Shown in pieces: positions 23,638-32,710 of a stretch of 64,000 nucleotides of DNA. The notes below the pieces were generated by a model. That model was not told where the DNA came from, did no database searches, and saw nothing but the letters and a program-made list of their open reading frames with translations. Source of the stretch: Chloroflexota bacterium (lineage in GTDB: Bacteria > Chloroflexota > Anaerolineae > Anaerolineales > Villigracilaceae). The stretch's first letter is position 1. Each line of letters opens with the position of its first letter. Location of the stretch: assembly GCA_016234495.1 (NCBI GenBank), contig JACRBI010000026.1, positions 1-64,000 on the forward strand. The letters run 5' to 3'. The position numbers and the translations under genes were made by a program.

Positions 23638-25749
23638 ATGCCTGCGCGTACCCCTGTTTCCAAACGCATTCGAGTTTTACAGATCAGCCTGATCGTTGCG
23701 GTCAGCCTTGTTTCTTTTGCCGCGCTGACTTTGCCCATTGGGTTGCGGCGCGTCACGCAGGTGTTGAATGTCGGTGACGTTTCCCAGACCACGCAGAATG
23801 CTCCGCGTGATATTGAATATGTGAGCGATGTTCGCACGGAGGAGGCTCGCATAGCGGCGGAAAGCGCGGTGCAGCCTGTGTACAGCCTGCCAGATTCTGC
23901 GATTGCGCGCCAGCAGATCGAGCGGCTGGATACTGCGATGCAGTACATCACCTCGGTGCGGGATAACAGCGAAACAAGCCTTGAGCAAAAGAAAACAGAC
24001 CTGGTTGCGCTCAGCGATGTGCGTTTGAAACCGGAGACGATCGATTACCTGCTGGCGATCTCCGCCACGCGTTGGGAGAACTTGCAGGCGGAAGCCTTGC
24101 GCGTTTTGGAGCAGGTCATGCGCCGCGCGATCCATGAAGATAAAGTGGAATCAGCGCAGGCGGGAGTCTCCTCCTTTGTCAGCCTCACGCTCGATGAACA
24201 ACAATCCGCGCTTGTGACGGAACTGGTGGATGCCTTCGTTGTGCCGAATAGTTTTTACAGCGAAGAGCTGACCACTGCCGCGCGCGCCTCGGCGCGTGAA
24301 GCGGTGAAGCCGATCGTGCAAACTTATAAAACAGGTGAGACCGTCGTCCCAGCCGGGGAGGTCATCACACCCGCAGACTTCGAAGCCTTTCAACAACTTG
24401 GCATGATCAGCCCCGGTCAGCGCTGGGAGGATATGGTCGGCGCGATCGCGTTGATCCTCATATCTGCTGTTTTCGTCCCGCTGTATTTTTTCCGCCGCAA
24501 GCGTTCTTCGGTGGTGAACGATCCGCGCAGTATTCTGGTCATTGCCGTGATCTTCATTATCTTCTTGATCGGCGCGCGCCTGTTCACCAACCGCACGCTT
24601 GCGCCGTATGGCTACCCTTTACAGGCGGCGGGATTATTGATCACCACCCTGTTCGGCCTGGAGGCCGGCCTCGTCATCACCATTCCGCTGTGTTTGCTGG
24701 CGGCATACGGCGTGCCGAACGCGCTTGATCTCACTCCTTATTACCTGCTTTCGTCGCTGATCGGTCTGCTGGCGCTCGGACCCGCCCGCCGCTTTTTGGG
24801 TTTCCTGCGGGCAGGGCTGGCCATTTCGCTTTCAGGGCTTGTTGTCCTTGTTGCGTTTCGCCTGCCGTTCTTCCCGCCGGACTGGCTGGGAATTGTCCAA
24901 TTTGTTGGCGTCGTATTATTTTCCGGGTTCGCTGCGGCCAGCCTGACGCTTGCGCTTCAATATCTACTTGCTCAAACGCTTGGGCTGACCACCGCGCTGC
25001 AATTGCTCGATATATCGCGCCCGGATTTCCCGCTGCTAAAATTCTTTCTGCGCAATGCGCCCGGCACATATCAGCATAGTTTGCAGGTTGCCAACCTGGC
25101 CGAGCAGGCTGCTGAAAAGATCGGCGCCGATCCATTGCTGACGCGCGTCGGCGCGCAGTTCCATGATATCGGCAAAGCGCTCAACCCGACCTTCTTTATT
25201 GAGAACCAGATCCCCGGCAATGTGAACCCGCATCATGACCTTGTCCCTGAAGAGTCTGCGGCTACCATCATCCGTCATGTCACAGATGGCGTGCAGTTGG
25301 CGAAAAAATACCGCCTGCCGCGCCGCCTGCATGATTTCATCCTTGAGCACCACGGCACGCTGATCACGCGCTATCAATACAATCAGGCCATGGAAGCAGT
25401 CGATGGCGATGTGTCAAAAGTGGACATCGAAAAATTTCGTTACCCCGGACCCAGCCCCAAGTCACGCGAGACCGCCCTGCTGATGCTCGCAGACGCAACG
25501 GAAGCCCGCGCACGCGCCGAACGCCCCGATACCGATGAAGACCTGCGTGCGCTTGTCCGAAGCGTGATCGACTCTGTGCAAAAATTCAACCAGCTCGACG
25601 ACACGCTTCTTACCCTCCGCGACCTGACTTTGATCACTGAGTCATTCGCGGTCACCCTGCGCGGCACATATCATCCGCGCATTCAATATCCCAGCCCCAA
25701 TTTACCAGACAGGGATCTAACCATCCCCGCCGCGAGAAAAGAAGAATGA
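23638..25749 (+). CDS. pgpH: 7TM-HD domain cyclic di-AMP phosphodiesterase-like protein (PgpH)
   Basis: 703 aa. N-terminal helix, a 7TMR-HDED extracellular region (about residues 40-265), seven transmembrane helices (about 268-450) and a cytoplasmic HD domain. HD residues: H480 (YQHSLQVANLAEQ), H509-D510 (QFHDIGKALNP), further His in NPHHDLVPEESA and the LEHHGTLITRY block. Homologues such as Listeria PgpH hydrolyse c-di-AMP. Heads the pgpH-ybeY-dgkA operon, a conserved order in Gram-positive-like phyla. Overlaps ybeY by ATGA. Confidence 0.92.
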   Translation: MPARTPVSKRIRVLQISLIVAVSLVSFAALTLPIGLRRVTQVLNVGDVSQTTQNAPRDIEYVSDVRTEEARIAAESAVQPVYSLPDSAIARQQIERLDTAMQYITSVRDNSETSLEQKKTDLVALSDVRLKPETIDYLLAISATRWENLQAEALRVLEQVMRRAIHEDKVESAQAGVSSFVSLTLDEQQSALVTELVDAFVVPNSFYSEELTTAARASAREAVKPIVQTYKTGETVVPAGEVITPADFEAFQQLGMISPGQRWEDMVGAIALILISAVFVPLYFFRRKRSSVVNDPRSILVIAVIFIIFLIGARLFTNRTLAPYGYPLQAAGLLITTLFGLEAGLVITIPLCLLAAYGVPNALDLTPYYLLSSLIGLLALGPARRFLGFLRAGLAISLSGLVVLVAFRLPFFPPDWLGIVQFVGVVLFSGFAAASLTLALQYLLAQTLGLTTALQLLDISRPDFPLLKFFLRNAPGTYQHSLQVANLAEQAAEKIGADPLLTRVGAQFHDIGKALNPTFFIENQIPGNVNPHHDLVPEESAATIIRHVTDGVQLAKKYRLPRRLHDFILEHHGTLITRYQYNQAMEAVDGDVSKVDIEKFRYPGPSPKSRETALLMLADATEARARAERPDTDEDLRALVRSVIDSVQKFNQLDDTLLTLRDLTLITESFAVTLRGTYHPRIQYPSPNLPDRDLTIPAARKEE

Positions 25750-26195
25750 TCAACATAGATAACCAACAGGATTTTTTGGAATCAGCACTGCTCGAACGCG
25801 CTGCGCGCATCACACTTGAAATTGAGTCTGCTCCCGTTGACGCAGACATGACCATCGTCCTGACAGATGACAAACAACTTCACGAGTTGAATTTGGAATA
25901 TTTGGGCGTGGATTCACCGACAGATGTGCTCTCCTTCCCCGCATCAGAATCGGACCCGGAAACTGGTACGCCCTATCTGGGAGATATCCTCATCTCGATT
26001 CCGCGCGCGGCGCAGCAGGCGCAGGCGGCGGGTCATCCCCTCGAAGCGGAAGTGCAGCTGCTCGTTGTGCATGGTACTCTGCATTTGCTAGGGCACGATC
26101 ATGCCGAGGCGGAGGAAAAAGCCCGCATGTGGAATGCGCAGGCCGAGGTGATGTCCAGACTCGGTCTGTCTTATGTCAAGATTCAGGAAGCGTAA
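25746..26195 (+). CDS. ybeY: Endoribonuclease YbeY
   Basis: Zinc-dependent endoribonuclease for 16S rRNA 3'-end maturation and ribosome quality control, 149 aa. Zinc ligands H109, H113 and H119 in HGTLHLLGHDH; the family loop LGVDSPTDVLSFP is intact. Translationally coupled to pgpH (ATGA) and overlapping dgkA by 23 bp. Confidence 0.95.
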   Translation: MINIDNQQDFLESALLERAARITLEIESAPVDADMTIVLTDDKQLHELNLEYLGVDSPTDVLSFPASESDPETGTPYLGDILISIPRAAQQAQAAGHPLEAEVQLLVVHGTLHLLGHDHAEAEEKARMWNAQAEVMSRLGLSYVKIQEA

Positions 26196-26592
26196 GGTAG
26201 TGAAGAACTTTTTTGATTCGCGCATCGTTTCCATTGGCCATGCGTTTCGCGGCTGGCATTATGTGATCCGCACGCAGAAAAACGCATGGATTCACAGCGC
26301 CATTGCCACGGCCGTTTTTATTTTGGGGCTTTGGCTGCGATTGCCTGCGCGTGATTGGGCGGTGATCATTTTGACGACGGCGGTTGTGTTCGCGGCAGAG
26401 TTTATGAACACAGCCATAGAAACTGTCGTTGACCTTGCCAGCCCGGACCATCATCCGCTGGCGAAGGTCGGCAAGGATGTGGGCGCTGCCGCTGTGCTGG
26501 TGGCAGCGCTCGCCGCGATCCTGATCGGCTTGTTAATCCTTGGCCCGCCGCTGTGGAACAAACTGCTTTTGCTGTTTACTTTTTATTCGTAA
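26173..26592 (+). CDS. dgkA: Diacylglycerol/undecaprenol kinase family protein
   Basis: 139-aa integral-membrane lipid kinase of the DgkA family; in Gram-positive-type bacteria the substrate is usually undecaprenol. Three helices; catalytic block AAEFMNTAIETVVDL (E and N as in DgkA) and KVGKDVGAAAVLVAALAA. The start is within ybeY (ATG 26173); a GTG at 26200 is an alternative. Third gene of pgpH-ybeY-dgkA. Confidence 0.9.
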   Translation: MSRFRKRKVVKNFFDSRIVSIGHAFRGWHYVIRTQKNAWIHSAIATAVFILGLWLRLPARDWAVIILTTAVVFAAEFMNTAIETVVDLASPDHHPLAKVGKDVGAAAVLVAALAAILIGLLILGPPLWNKLLLLFTFYS

Positions 26593-26620
26593 CTTATTTC
26601 CACTCACCACAGGAGCATTC

Positions 26621-27478
26621 ATGGCTTTATCTTTTAAATTTGGAACCGTCGGCTCTCCCACCGGCACGCCCAAGAAACCGGGCGGCTCTGTCGGCGCGAT
26701 CGAGTTCAGCAAATCAATCGGGCTGGACACGCTGGAGCTTGGCTGGGTGCAGTCGGTGCGCGTGACCGAGGCCACCTGCGCGTTGATCAAATCCGCAGGT
26801 ATGGAACATGGCGTGGCGTTGAGCGTCCATGCGCCGTACTTCATCAACCTGAATGCGAACGATGAAGAATGGCCGAAGTCGCGCAAACGACTAATGGATG
26901 CCGCGCATTATGGCAATCTTGCCGGCGCAACGGATATCATTTTTCATCCCGGCTCGTATTTTACGAATGATCCGCTCGAAGTGTTGAAGATCGCCATTCC
27001 GCGTTTGCAGGGTTGTGTGGATGAACTAAAGAAGAAGGGCAACCCCGTCACCCTGCGTCCGGAGACGATGGGCAAGTCGGCCATGCTCGGCTCGTTTGAA
27101 GATGCGCTTGCGATGAGCAAAGCCATGGATGGGGTGCTGCCGTGTTTGGATTTTGCGCATCTGCACGCCCGCCCCGGCGACGGCTCGATGAACAGCTACG
27201 ATGAATGGTCACGCCTGCTAGAAGTCTATGGCAAAGCGCTCGGTCAGAAAGCTTTGAAGCATTTGCATATTCACCTTTCCGGCATTGAGTATGGACCGAA
27301 GGGCGAAAAGAATCACCTGCCCCTTGCAGAAGCCGACTTGAATATGAAGGCGCTTTTCAAGGCGTTGAACGAATTTGGCTGCGGCGGGCGCATCCTGTGC
27401 GAAAGCCCAATCATGGAAGAGGACGCCTTGAACATGAAGAAAGCCTGGATGAAAGCCAGCGGAGAGATGGAAAAGTAA
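26621..27478 (+). CDS. Endonuclease IV-like TIM-barrel protein
   Basis: 285 aa, xylose-isomerase-like TIM barrel of the AP endonuclease family 2 (Nfo). Zinc-ligand blocks in order: SVHAPYFINL, IIFHPGSYF, TLRPETMGK, CLDFAHLHARPGDG, LHIHLSGIEYG and ILCESPIMEEDA. Family members cleave DNA at abasic sites; the full metal set supports an active enzyme. ATG 26621 has AGGAG 6 nt upstream; the longer frame from 26540 begins inside dgkA. Confidence 0.87.
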   Translation: MALSFKFGTVGSPTGTPKKPGGSVGAIEFSKSIGLDTLELGWVQSVRVTEATCALIKSAGMEHGVALSVHAPYFINLNANDEEWPKSRKRLMDAAHYGNLAGATDIIFHPGSYFTNDPLEVLKIAIPRLQGCVDELKKKGNPVTLRPETMGKSAMLGSFEDALAMSKAMDGVLPCLDFAHLHARPGDGSMNSYDEWSRLLEVYGKALGQKALKHLHIHLSGIEYGPKGEKNHLPLAEADLNMKALFKALNEFGCGGRILCESPIMEEDALNMKKAWMKASGEMEK

Positions 27479-27501
27479 AAACTTCTTTACCATACAAAAA
27501 C

Positions 27502-27610
27502 TTTTTGGACGCTGAAAAACGCTGATTTTCGCTGATAAAAAGAAGAAAATCTGCGTTTTCCCCTGGCACCGCCCGCCAGGGCAGATGTGCGTTCATCAGC
27601 GTCCCAATTC
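27502..27610 (-). repeat. Dispersed repeat, copy 2 (GGGACGCTGATG type)
   Basis: Reverse-complement copy of 20827-20966, without the extra internal segment. It also pairs internally (GACGCTGA...TCAGCGTC). Confidence 0.85.
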
Positions 27611-27640
27611 TAAAAATGTACGGTAGCGAAAGTAAAAATA

Positions 27641-27674
27641 AAAAATCCCGTCCAATCATTGGACGGGATTTTTT
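27641..27674. terminator. Bidirectional terminator between converging genes
   Basis: Perfect arms AAAAATCCCGTCCAA / TTGGACGGGATTTTT with loop TCA. T-runs on both strands serve the plus endonuclease gene and the minus protease operon. Confidence 0.88.
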
Positions 27675-27693
27675 GTATATTGAAATTTGTTGA

Positions 27694-29349
27694 CTACTTG
27701 TTCATTGCCACGTTCAATTCAAGTTGATCGGGGTCGTTCGATGATGCTTCGAGGTTGTCACCGAACTTGTCGTTATACCCATCAGCGGCAAAGACGATGG
27801 TGAACTGCGTGTTGCGCGGAATGCCCGTAATTGAATAACCGCCATTGCTGTCTGTCTTGAGGCTGGCTTCGATGTATTTATCGGTGTAATTCTCCCTGCC
27901 CCACTGGTCGTAGGTAATGCCGGGCGAAAGGACGAATACGTACGCGCCGGAGATGGGTCTGCCCGTGTCCGCGTCGGTGATAACGCCGTAAACAGTGACT
28001 GTATCTCCCTGCGATGACGGGGGAGGAGTTGTCCCACCGCCGCCGCTGCCAACGGTCACCTTGCCGGAAGTGCCGATCACCTGGTCGCTGCTGCCGGCAT
28101 GCATCTCCAGATAGTATTCTCCATCCGGTAATGGGTCGCCGTTATTCGGCAGGTAGGTGCCGAACGAGCCGTTTGTTTCCCACTCCCAGGCATAGGAATA
28201 TTCGCTGACCGGCGAGCCGTTCAAATACCATTGCTCGCGGACAAGTTCGCCCGGCGTCATGCCGGAATAATCAAAACTCGCTCCGATGCAAAGCGTGTTG
28301 GATGGGAACGATGAAACAACATTGCCCAAGTCACAGCCCTCGGGACTGTAAGCCGCTTCGAGCCATGCGAAATTACTTGCCGCTTCATTTCCCGACCCCG
28401 CTTCTGTCACAACACCGGACTGAGTGTACTGGCTGACGTATTGTTTGCCAGACTGCGCAGCCTGAATCAATGGCTTCGCAAGTTCAATCGGTCGCAGCGC
28501 ATTGATAAATCCGCCGATGGGAATGCAGCTATCGTTTTGATCCACCTGACCGTCGTTGTTCGTGTCCTGAATCTGACGGCAGTCGGTCACATTGCCGCCC
28601 GCGCCGGAAGATGCCTGAGTGGGCACGCCGATTATGCGGGCATTGTCATCTGCGCCCAGCCCGCCGGAGTTGCCGCCCGCGATGGTCGCATCGGTTTTGA
28701 TCCAGGCGCGGTCGCCGATCGGGTTTTCAGAAGTAAAGCCGGAAACGCTGCCTTCTGTGAAGGTGATCGTATCACCGCCGATGCCGGGGAAGCCAAAGAT
28801 GCTGACGTGGTCGCCGACGTGAGTCAGATTTGAATCGCCGAGTTCAACATAAGGAAAATTCAAACTTGCGGGATCAACATTTGAACCGTCGACGGTTGAG
28901 GTGATCTGGATCACGGCGAGGTCGAGGAATCCATCCACTGCGCGGACTTCCGCAAGATAGGAAGGCACTGGCGGCTTGTCTTCCGATTCGACGATGGCGA
29001 TGCCAAGCGCGTCGGGTTCCATGTCCGGCTCGCCCTGCGATGCCGGGCTGGCTACATGCGCATTGGTCAGGATCATGCCATAGGGAGAAAGAATCGTTCC
29101 TGATCCAGTGTAGCGCGGAGTCAGTTGTCCATTCTCGTTGAATAATCCATAGATCTGCACGGTGGCGGATATCAAATGGGCGCGCTCTGTCTGTGAGAGA
29201 CCTGCGCCGGATTCGGTTGGCGGAGGATTATTGACAGGATTTTCTGGCGTGGTCGGCTCGACGGGTGTGTTGCCGCCTTTGCAGGCGATTGCCGCGAGCG
29301 CCAGTATGATGAGCATCAGCCAGAAACGATTAAAAATATTTGGTTTCAT
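27694..29349 (-). CDS. Trypsin-like serine protease lipoprotein
   Basis: 551 aa. Lipobox LAAIAC with C23, a Pro/Thr-rich tether, then a trypsin/HtrA-type domain with the full triad H98 (ILTNAHV), D143 (FLDLAVIQI) and S228 (GGNSGG). An EF-hand-like calcium loop (DTNNDGQVDQND) follows, then a region around 330-430, a Ser/Pro linker, and a C-terminal carboxypeptidase-regulatory-like beta domain (VYGVITDADTGRPISGAYVF). Predicted extracytoplasmic lipid-anchored protease. Third gene of the PrsW operon, 11 bp after its neighbour. Confidence 0.85.
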   Translation of the reverse strand: MKPNIFNRFWLMLIILALAAIACKGGNTPVEPTTPENPVNNPPPTESGAGLSQTERAHLISATVQIYGLFNENGQLTPRYTGSGTILSPYGMILTNAHVASPASQGEPDMEPDALGIAIVESEDKPPVPSYLAEVRAVDGFLDLAVIQITSTVDGSNVDPASLNFPYVELGDSNLTHVGDHVSIFGFPGIGGDTITFTEGSVSGFTSENPIGDRAWIKTDATIAGGNSGGLGADDNARIIGVPTQASSGAGGNVTDCRQIQDTNNDGQVDQNDSCIPIGGFINALRPIELAKPLIQAAQSGKQYVSQYTQSGVVTEAGSGNEAASNFAWLEAAYSPEGCDLGNVVSSFPSNTLCIGASFDYSGMTPGELVREQWYLNGSPVSEYSYAWEWETNGSFGTYLPNNGDPLPDGEYYLEMHAGSSDQVIGTSGKVTVGSGGGGTTPPPSSQGDTVTVYGVITDADTGRPISGAYVFVLSPGITYDQWGRENYTDKYIEASLKTDSNGGYSITGIPRNTQFTIVFAADGYNDKFGDNLEASSNDPDQLELNVAMNK

Positions 29350-29360
29350 GCAAGCCTCTT

Positions 29361-29933
29361 TTAGTAGCTGATCGATTCAAGGAAGAGATGGAAACGGCTG
29401 AGATCGAGGTCGTAATTTTTTTCATCGGCCCAGTAGCTGACCACGACTGCGTAATTGCCGTTCACGAAGATGTAATCTGCGCCGCGCACAATGCTCGGAA
29501 TATTTTTGTGAGTCAAGTCGGGGTTGGATTCAACATAGACGTAGCTTATCTCGTAGGCGGTTTTATCGAACACGTTGACTTCGCGCTGGTCAAGCACGCG
29601 GAACGCAAGCAGGTCCTGACCGTGACTCAGCGTCAACAGGCTGGCGACCTGCGCCGCGGGAGTGTCTGTCGCGAGGGGTACTTTGCGAAGGATATAAGTT
29701 GTGTTAAACCCGCTGGAAGAACGGTCGGTGGTGCGCAGTAGTTCATCGCCGGCGGGTTGTGATTGTAGCCAGCCTTTCGGCGCTTGTGCGGATATGCCTT
29801 CCACGTTGAAGGGGATGCTGCTGTTTTCCACGCTGGATTTGTAGAACCAACCGGCCAGCAGGGCAATGACCGTGACGATAAAGACTGTGGCTTCGGCATA
29901 GCGGTCGCCGAGGGAAACTTTTTTGTTTTCCAT
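29361..29933 (-). CDS. Unknown membrane-anchored protein
   Basis: 190 aa, family not recognised. A short cytoplasmic N-terminus (MENKKVSLGDRYAEA), one transmembrane helix (about residues 15-34) and an extracytoplasmic domain of about 150 residues, mixed alpha/beta, with no Cys. RBS GGAG. Sandwiched between prsW and the protease with 9-11 bp gaps, so it is probably part of the same process, as substrate, adaptor or regulator. No function is claimed. Confidence 0.7.
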   Translation of the reverse strand: MENKKVSLGDRYAEATVFIVTVIALLAGWFYKSSVENSSIPFNVEGISAQAPKGWLQSQPAGDELLRTTDRSSSGFNTTYILRKVPLATDTPAAQVASLLTLSHGQDLLAFRVLDQREVNVFDKTAYEISYVYVESNPDLTHKNIPSIVRGADYIFVNGNYAVVVSYWADEKNYDLDLSRFHLFLESISY

Positions 29934-29942
29934 TGTTATCTC

Positions 29943-30800
29943 CTATTTCCCCGCCTGCACGGATAAGTTACGGCGTACGAGCCAGAGCACAACGCCGGTG
30001 GTCGCAAATGCAACGATTGCCGCGAGGGCAAGACCGGGCCACGGGTTGGCTGCTGCGCCGCTCAGGCTGACGCTGGTCTGTGAGACGAGTCCGCGCAGCC
30101 AGTTGAATGTGCCGTTGAAGACCGCCGCGAGGGTGATGCCGAGCGGCATCCACCAGATCTGCTCGGATTCAAATTTGGCGCGGCCAAGGAAGTAGCCTGT
30201 AATGCCGGAGAAGGCCGCCTGCGCCAGCGCAACCACCGCCATGCGGATGACGCCCGTGCCGAGGTCTACGCCGCCGTTTGATACCACGAACTGAATGTTC
30301 AACACTGTGGCATATCCAAGCCCGGCTGCGGTGGCGTAGATGACTCCGTCGGTGGCTTCGTCAAATTCATTGGAGTGATAAATGCTGTAACGCACCGCGG
30401 CGTATTTCAGGAATTCCTGTGTAAAGCCCACCACGAGAATCCCGCCGAGGATGGTGGCGGTTGTATTTGCATAGATCCAGTGCGAAACACGGAAGACGTT
30501 CTCAACCAGCGGCACGCCAACGGCTGCGGCAAACAATGCGCCGAGCGCAAACACACCCAGCACATAGCCTTTCGGCTCAGGTTCAAGGCGGTCCTGCATA
30601 TAAAAGAAGACCAGCCAGATCGCGGCTGGGACGAGCGCCAGAAAGACGCCGGTCAATAATAATGTCGATGTGGTGAAAACGGGTTTGAGCGCGCCGTCCA
30701 AAGCGTAGACAACGCCGACGAAAACGATCAGGCTGATGATGAGCAGGAACTCATTGCGCCAGACGTGCTTTCGTTCATGTACTGCTTTTAATTCAGTCAT
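29943..30800 (-). CDS. PrsW family intramembrane metalloprotease
   Basis: 285 aa, about eight transmembrane helices. PrsW-type blocks: DRLEPEPKGYVLGVFALGAL, QEFLKYAAVRY (E-x-x-K) and NEFDEATDGVIYATAAGLG. In Bacillus PrsW performs site-1 cleavage of an anti-sigma factor; other members are uncharacterised. RBS AGGAGAG. First gene of a three-gene operon with a consensus-like promoter; no anti-sigma gene is adjacent. Confidence 0.88.
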   Translation of the reverse strand: MTELKAVHERKHVWRNEFLLIISLIVFVGVVYALDGALKPVFTTSTLLLTGVFLALVPAAIWLVFFYMQDRLEPEPKGYVLGVFALGALFAAAVGVPLVENVFRVSHWIYANTTATILGGILVVGFTQEFLKYAAVRYSIYHSNEFDEATDGVIYATAAGLGYATVLNIQFVVSNGGVDLGTGVIRMAVVALAQAAFSGITGYFLGRAKFESEQIWWMPLGITLAAVFNGTFNWLRGLVSQTSVSLSGAAANPWPGLALAAIVAFATTGVVLWLVRRNLSVQAGK

Positions 30801-30839
30801 AAACTTCTCTCCTCTTGGGTTGTGTCTAACTGCGGGACT

Positions 30840-30868
30840 ATATTACGAAATTACGAACCATAAGTCAA
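30840..30868 (-). promoter_or_regulatory. Promoter of the prsW operon
   Basis: On the minus strand: TTGACT (30868-30863), 17-bp spacer, TAATAT (30845-30840), about 40 bp before the prsW start. Confidence 0.72.
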
Positions 30869-30885
30869 TAGGAATTAAGATTCTG

Positions 30886-31452
30886 TCATAGTTGTGCAAC
30901 CAGCCCAAAGTCAGAAGGCAGAAGCGAGAACATGTGCGCATCGCAGACCCGGGTGCCGATCACCATCCGATTTAGCAGAAGCCCTTCATCGTGCGCGCGG
31001 ATCTTTTGGGCGACACGCCTGCTCGCAGTATTCCCCGCTGCGATGACGATCTCCGCGCGGATCAGACTCGCTTTTTCAAATGCGAAACGCGCAATTAATT
31101 TTGCGGCGCATCCTGCAATTCCCTTTCCGCGCTGCGAACTGCGCACCCAATAGCCGAGGTTGCAAAAACGATATAAGGGATGGATGTGACTTAAACTGCA
31201 ACTGCCAAGGAGTTCGCCGTTATTTGCATCGGTAATTGCAAAGGCGTACATCGAGCCGCTTGACCAGTACGAGCGCGTCAGGGTTATAAAGGTGCGCGCT
31301 GTTTCCACTGAATAATTGTCATTTGCCCAGGACATCCACGGGTTGAGGTCGGGCAATGATTCGCGCACAGCCTTGAATAGCTCATCCTCGTCCCCAAATT
31401 CATACGGGCGCAAGCTGATAATGTGATCTGTTAATTTTAGAAATGGAAACAT
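30886..31452 (-). CDS. GNAT acetyltransferase (RimJ/RimL type)
   Basis: 188 aa. Start chosen at 31452 (MFPFLKLTDHIISLRPYEF); an upstream in-frame ATG at 31488 would use residues encoded by a repeat arm. Fold blocks: LRPYEFGDEDELF, YAFAITDANNGELLGSCSLS, NLGYWVRSSQRGKGIAGCAA (acetyl-CoA pyrophosphate loop RGKGIA) and AGNTASRRVAQKIRAHDEG. Closest to N-terminal/ribosomal-protein acetyltransferases; the substrate cannot be deduced. Confidence 0.85.
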   Translation of the reverse strand: MFPFLKLTDHIISLRPYEFGDEDELFKAVRESLPDLNPWMSWANDNYSVETARTFITLTRSYWSSGSMYAFAITDANNGELLGSCSLSHIHPLYRFCNLGYWVRSSQRGKGIAGCAAKLIARFAFEKASLIRAEIVIAAGNTASRRVAQKIRAHDEGLLLNRMVIGTRVCDAHMFSLLPSDFGLVAQL

Positions 31453-31470
31453 GCTTTCTGTAAAATAAAA

Positions 31471-31526
31471 ACGGAGACACGCTTTCACCGAGTGTCAATC
31501 TCTGTGCGCTTGTGTCTCCGTTGTGT
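31471..31526. repeat. Octamer-arm inverted repeat
   Basis: ACGGAGAC, ACGCTTTC, ACCGAGTG; short spacer; TCTGTGCG, CTTGTGTC, TCCGT. 8-bp units in both arms. It lies between the acetyltransferase and the response regulator. Confidence 0.75.
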
Positions 31527-31538
31527 CGGCCCAAAAAC

Positions 31539-32198
31539 TTATGTCGTGATGTATTCCCTCAAGCTGTGTTCCACCGCGTAGGCGGCGGCTTCTGCGCGAT
31601 TGTTCACGCTCAACTTGGAGAGGATGCTTGAAACGTAATTCCGCACCGTTCCTTCGCCGAGGAATAAATTCTTTGCGATCTCGCGGTTGGTCTTGCCTTC
31701 AGAGACCAGCAAAAGCACATGCTTTTCCTGCTGACTCAAATGCGCGAAAGCCGAAGCCTCCTCCTCTTTAACTGCGCGGCGCACCTCCTGGAAGACGCGC
31801 TGAGTCACAGCCGGGTCAAGCAATGCCTCGCCGCGTCCGACAGATTCTATCGCCTTGACCAGGTCATCGCTGCCGATCTGTTTGAGGATATACCCCGATG
31901 CGCCGGCGCGAATGGCTGAGAAAAGCATTTCATCCTCGGCGTATGAAGTCAGCATGATCACCTTTGTGTTGGGATGATCATTGACGATCTGCTCGCAGGC
32001 TTCAATGCCCGAAGTGCCCGGCAGGCGAATGTCCATCACAACCACATCCGGCTTAAGTGAAGCGACTTGTTCCAGCGCTTCACGTGCCGAGCTTGCTTCC
32101 CCAACCACATCGAACTGCGGGTGTCTCTCCAGCAAGGATTTTAAGCCGAGGCGCACCACTTCGTGATCGTCCACAAGGATAATTCTTTGCTTTTTCAT
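31539..32198 (-). CDS. NarL/LuxR-family response regulator
   Basis: 219 aa. Receiver domain with D10-D11, phospho-acceptor D56 ([10 protein letters not shown]), T84 and K106, then a LuxR helix-turn-helix ([51 protein letters not shown]). DNA-binding transcriptional regulator in the DevR/LiaR style. No partner kinase is adjacent. TAAAAT ends 6 bp before ATG, so the mRNA is possibly leaderless. Confidence 0.93.
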   Translation of the reverse strand: MKKQRIILVDDHEVVRLGLKSLLERHPQFDVVGEASSAREALEQVASLKPDVVVMDIRLPGTSGIEACEQIVNDHPNTKVIMLTSYAEDEMLFSAIRAGASGYILKQIGSDDLVKAIESVGRGEALLDPAVTQRVFQEVRRAVKEEEASAFAHLSQQEKHVLLLVSEGKTNREIAKNLFLGEGTVRNYVSSILSKLSVNNRAEAAAYAVEHSLREYITT

Positions 32199-32204
32199 TC
32201 GCTT

Positions 32205-32210
32205 ATTTTA
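32205..32210 (-). promoter_or_regulatory. -10 box of leaderless response-regulator gene
   Basis: TAAAAT on the minus strand, 6 bp before the start at 32198. Confidence 0.5.
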
Positions 32211-32248
32211 CCTCAGGAATATGCAGAAAACGGGCAAAATTCACGCAT

Positions 32249-32710
32249 TTATGCTTTTTTCAGCGCTCGCAAATGTTCCTCAATGTGCGCCAGACTGCGC
32301 TCCACCCATAACTGCAAAGACAGGTCGCCGCCAATCGTCTCATGCCGGCTCACGCGCGACCATGACTCGCGCGGCAGGTCACGCAAAATTTTGCACAGGT
32401 CATTAACATTCGCGGAGAACTCATCCAAAATTCCAGCAAGTGATTCGTCCCTGTTGTAATGCTCTGCCATCCAGGCATCCGCGTCAAAACTTTTGAACTC
32501 GGGATTATCATCATTCAGCGTTTGACGGATGCGCGCGCCGTAAATGAGTTTATCCACATCGCGAGTGTGAGACGCGATCTGATGCACCGCCCAATCCCCG
32601 TCCACTTTTGTGTGCGCATCATTGGCCGCCAGACATGCGGCGCAAAATTCGCGTGCGGCTTCGGCCAGCCTTTCGACAATCTTGATTCGATATTCCGTCA
32701 GTTCTTTCAT
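32249..32710 (-). CDS. DinB-like four-helix protein
   Basis: 153 aa, predicted four-helix bundle of the DinB/DUF664 superfamily. Likely metal-ligand histidines in GDWAVHQIASHTRDVDK and near the C-terminus (LAHIEEHLRAL). Superfamily members include thiol-dependent transferases; the actual reaction is unknown. Overlaps the SDR gene by 4 bp, placing it third in an M23-SDR-DinB transcript. Confidence 0.75.
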   Translation of the reverse strand: MKELTEYRIKIVERLAEAAREFCAACLAANDAHTKVDGDWAVHQIASHTRDVDKLIYGARIRQTLNDDNPEFKSFDADAWMAEHYNRDESLAGILDEFSANVNDLCKILRDLPRESWSRVSRHETIGGDLSLQLWVERSLAHIEEHLRALKKA

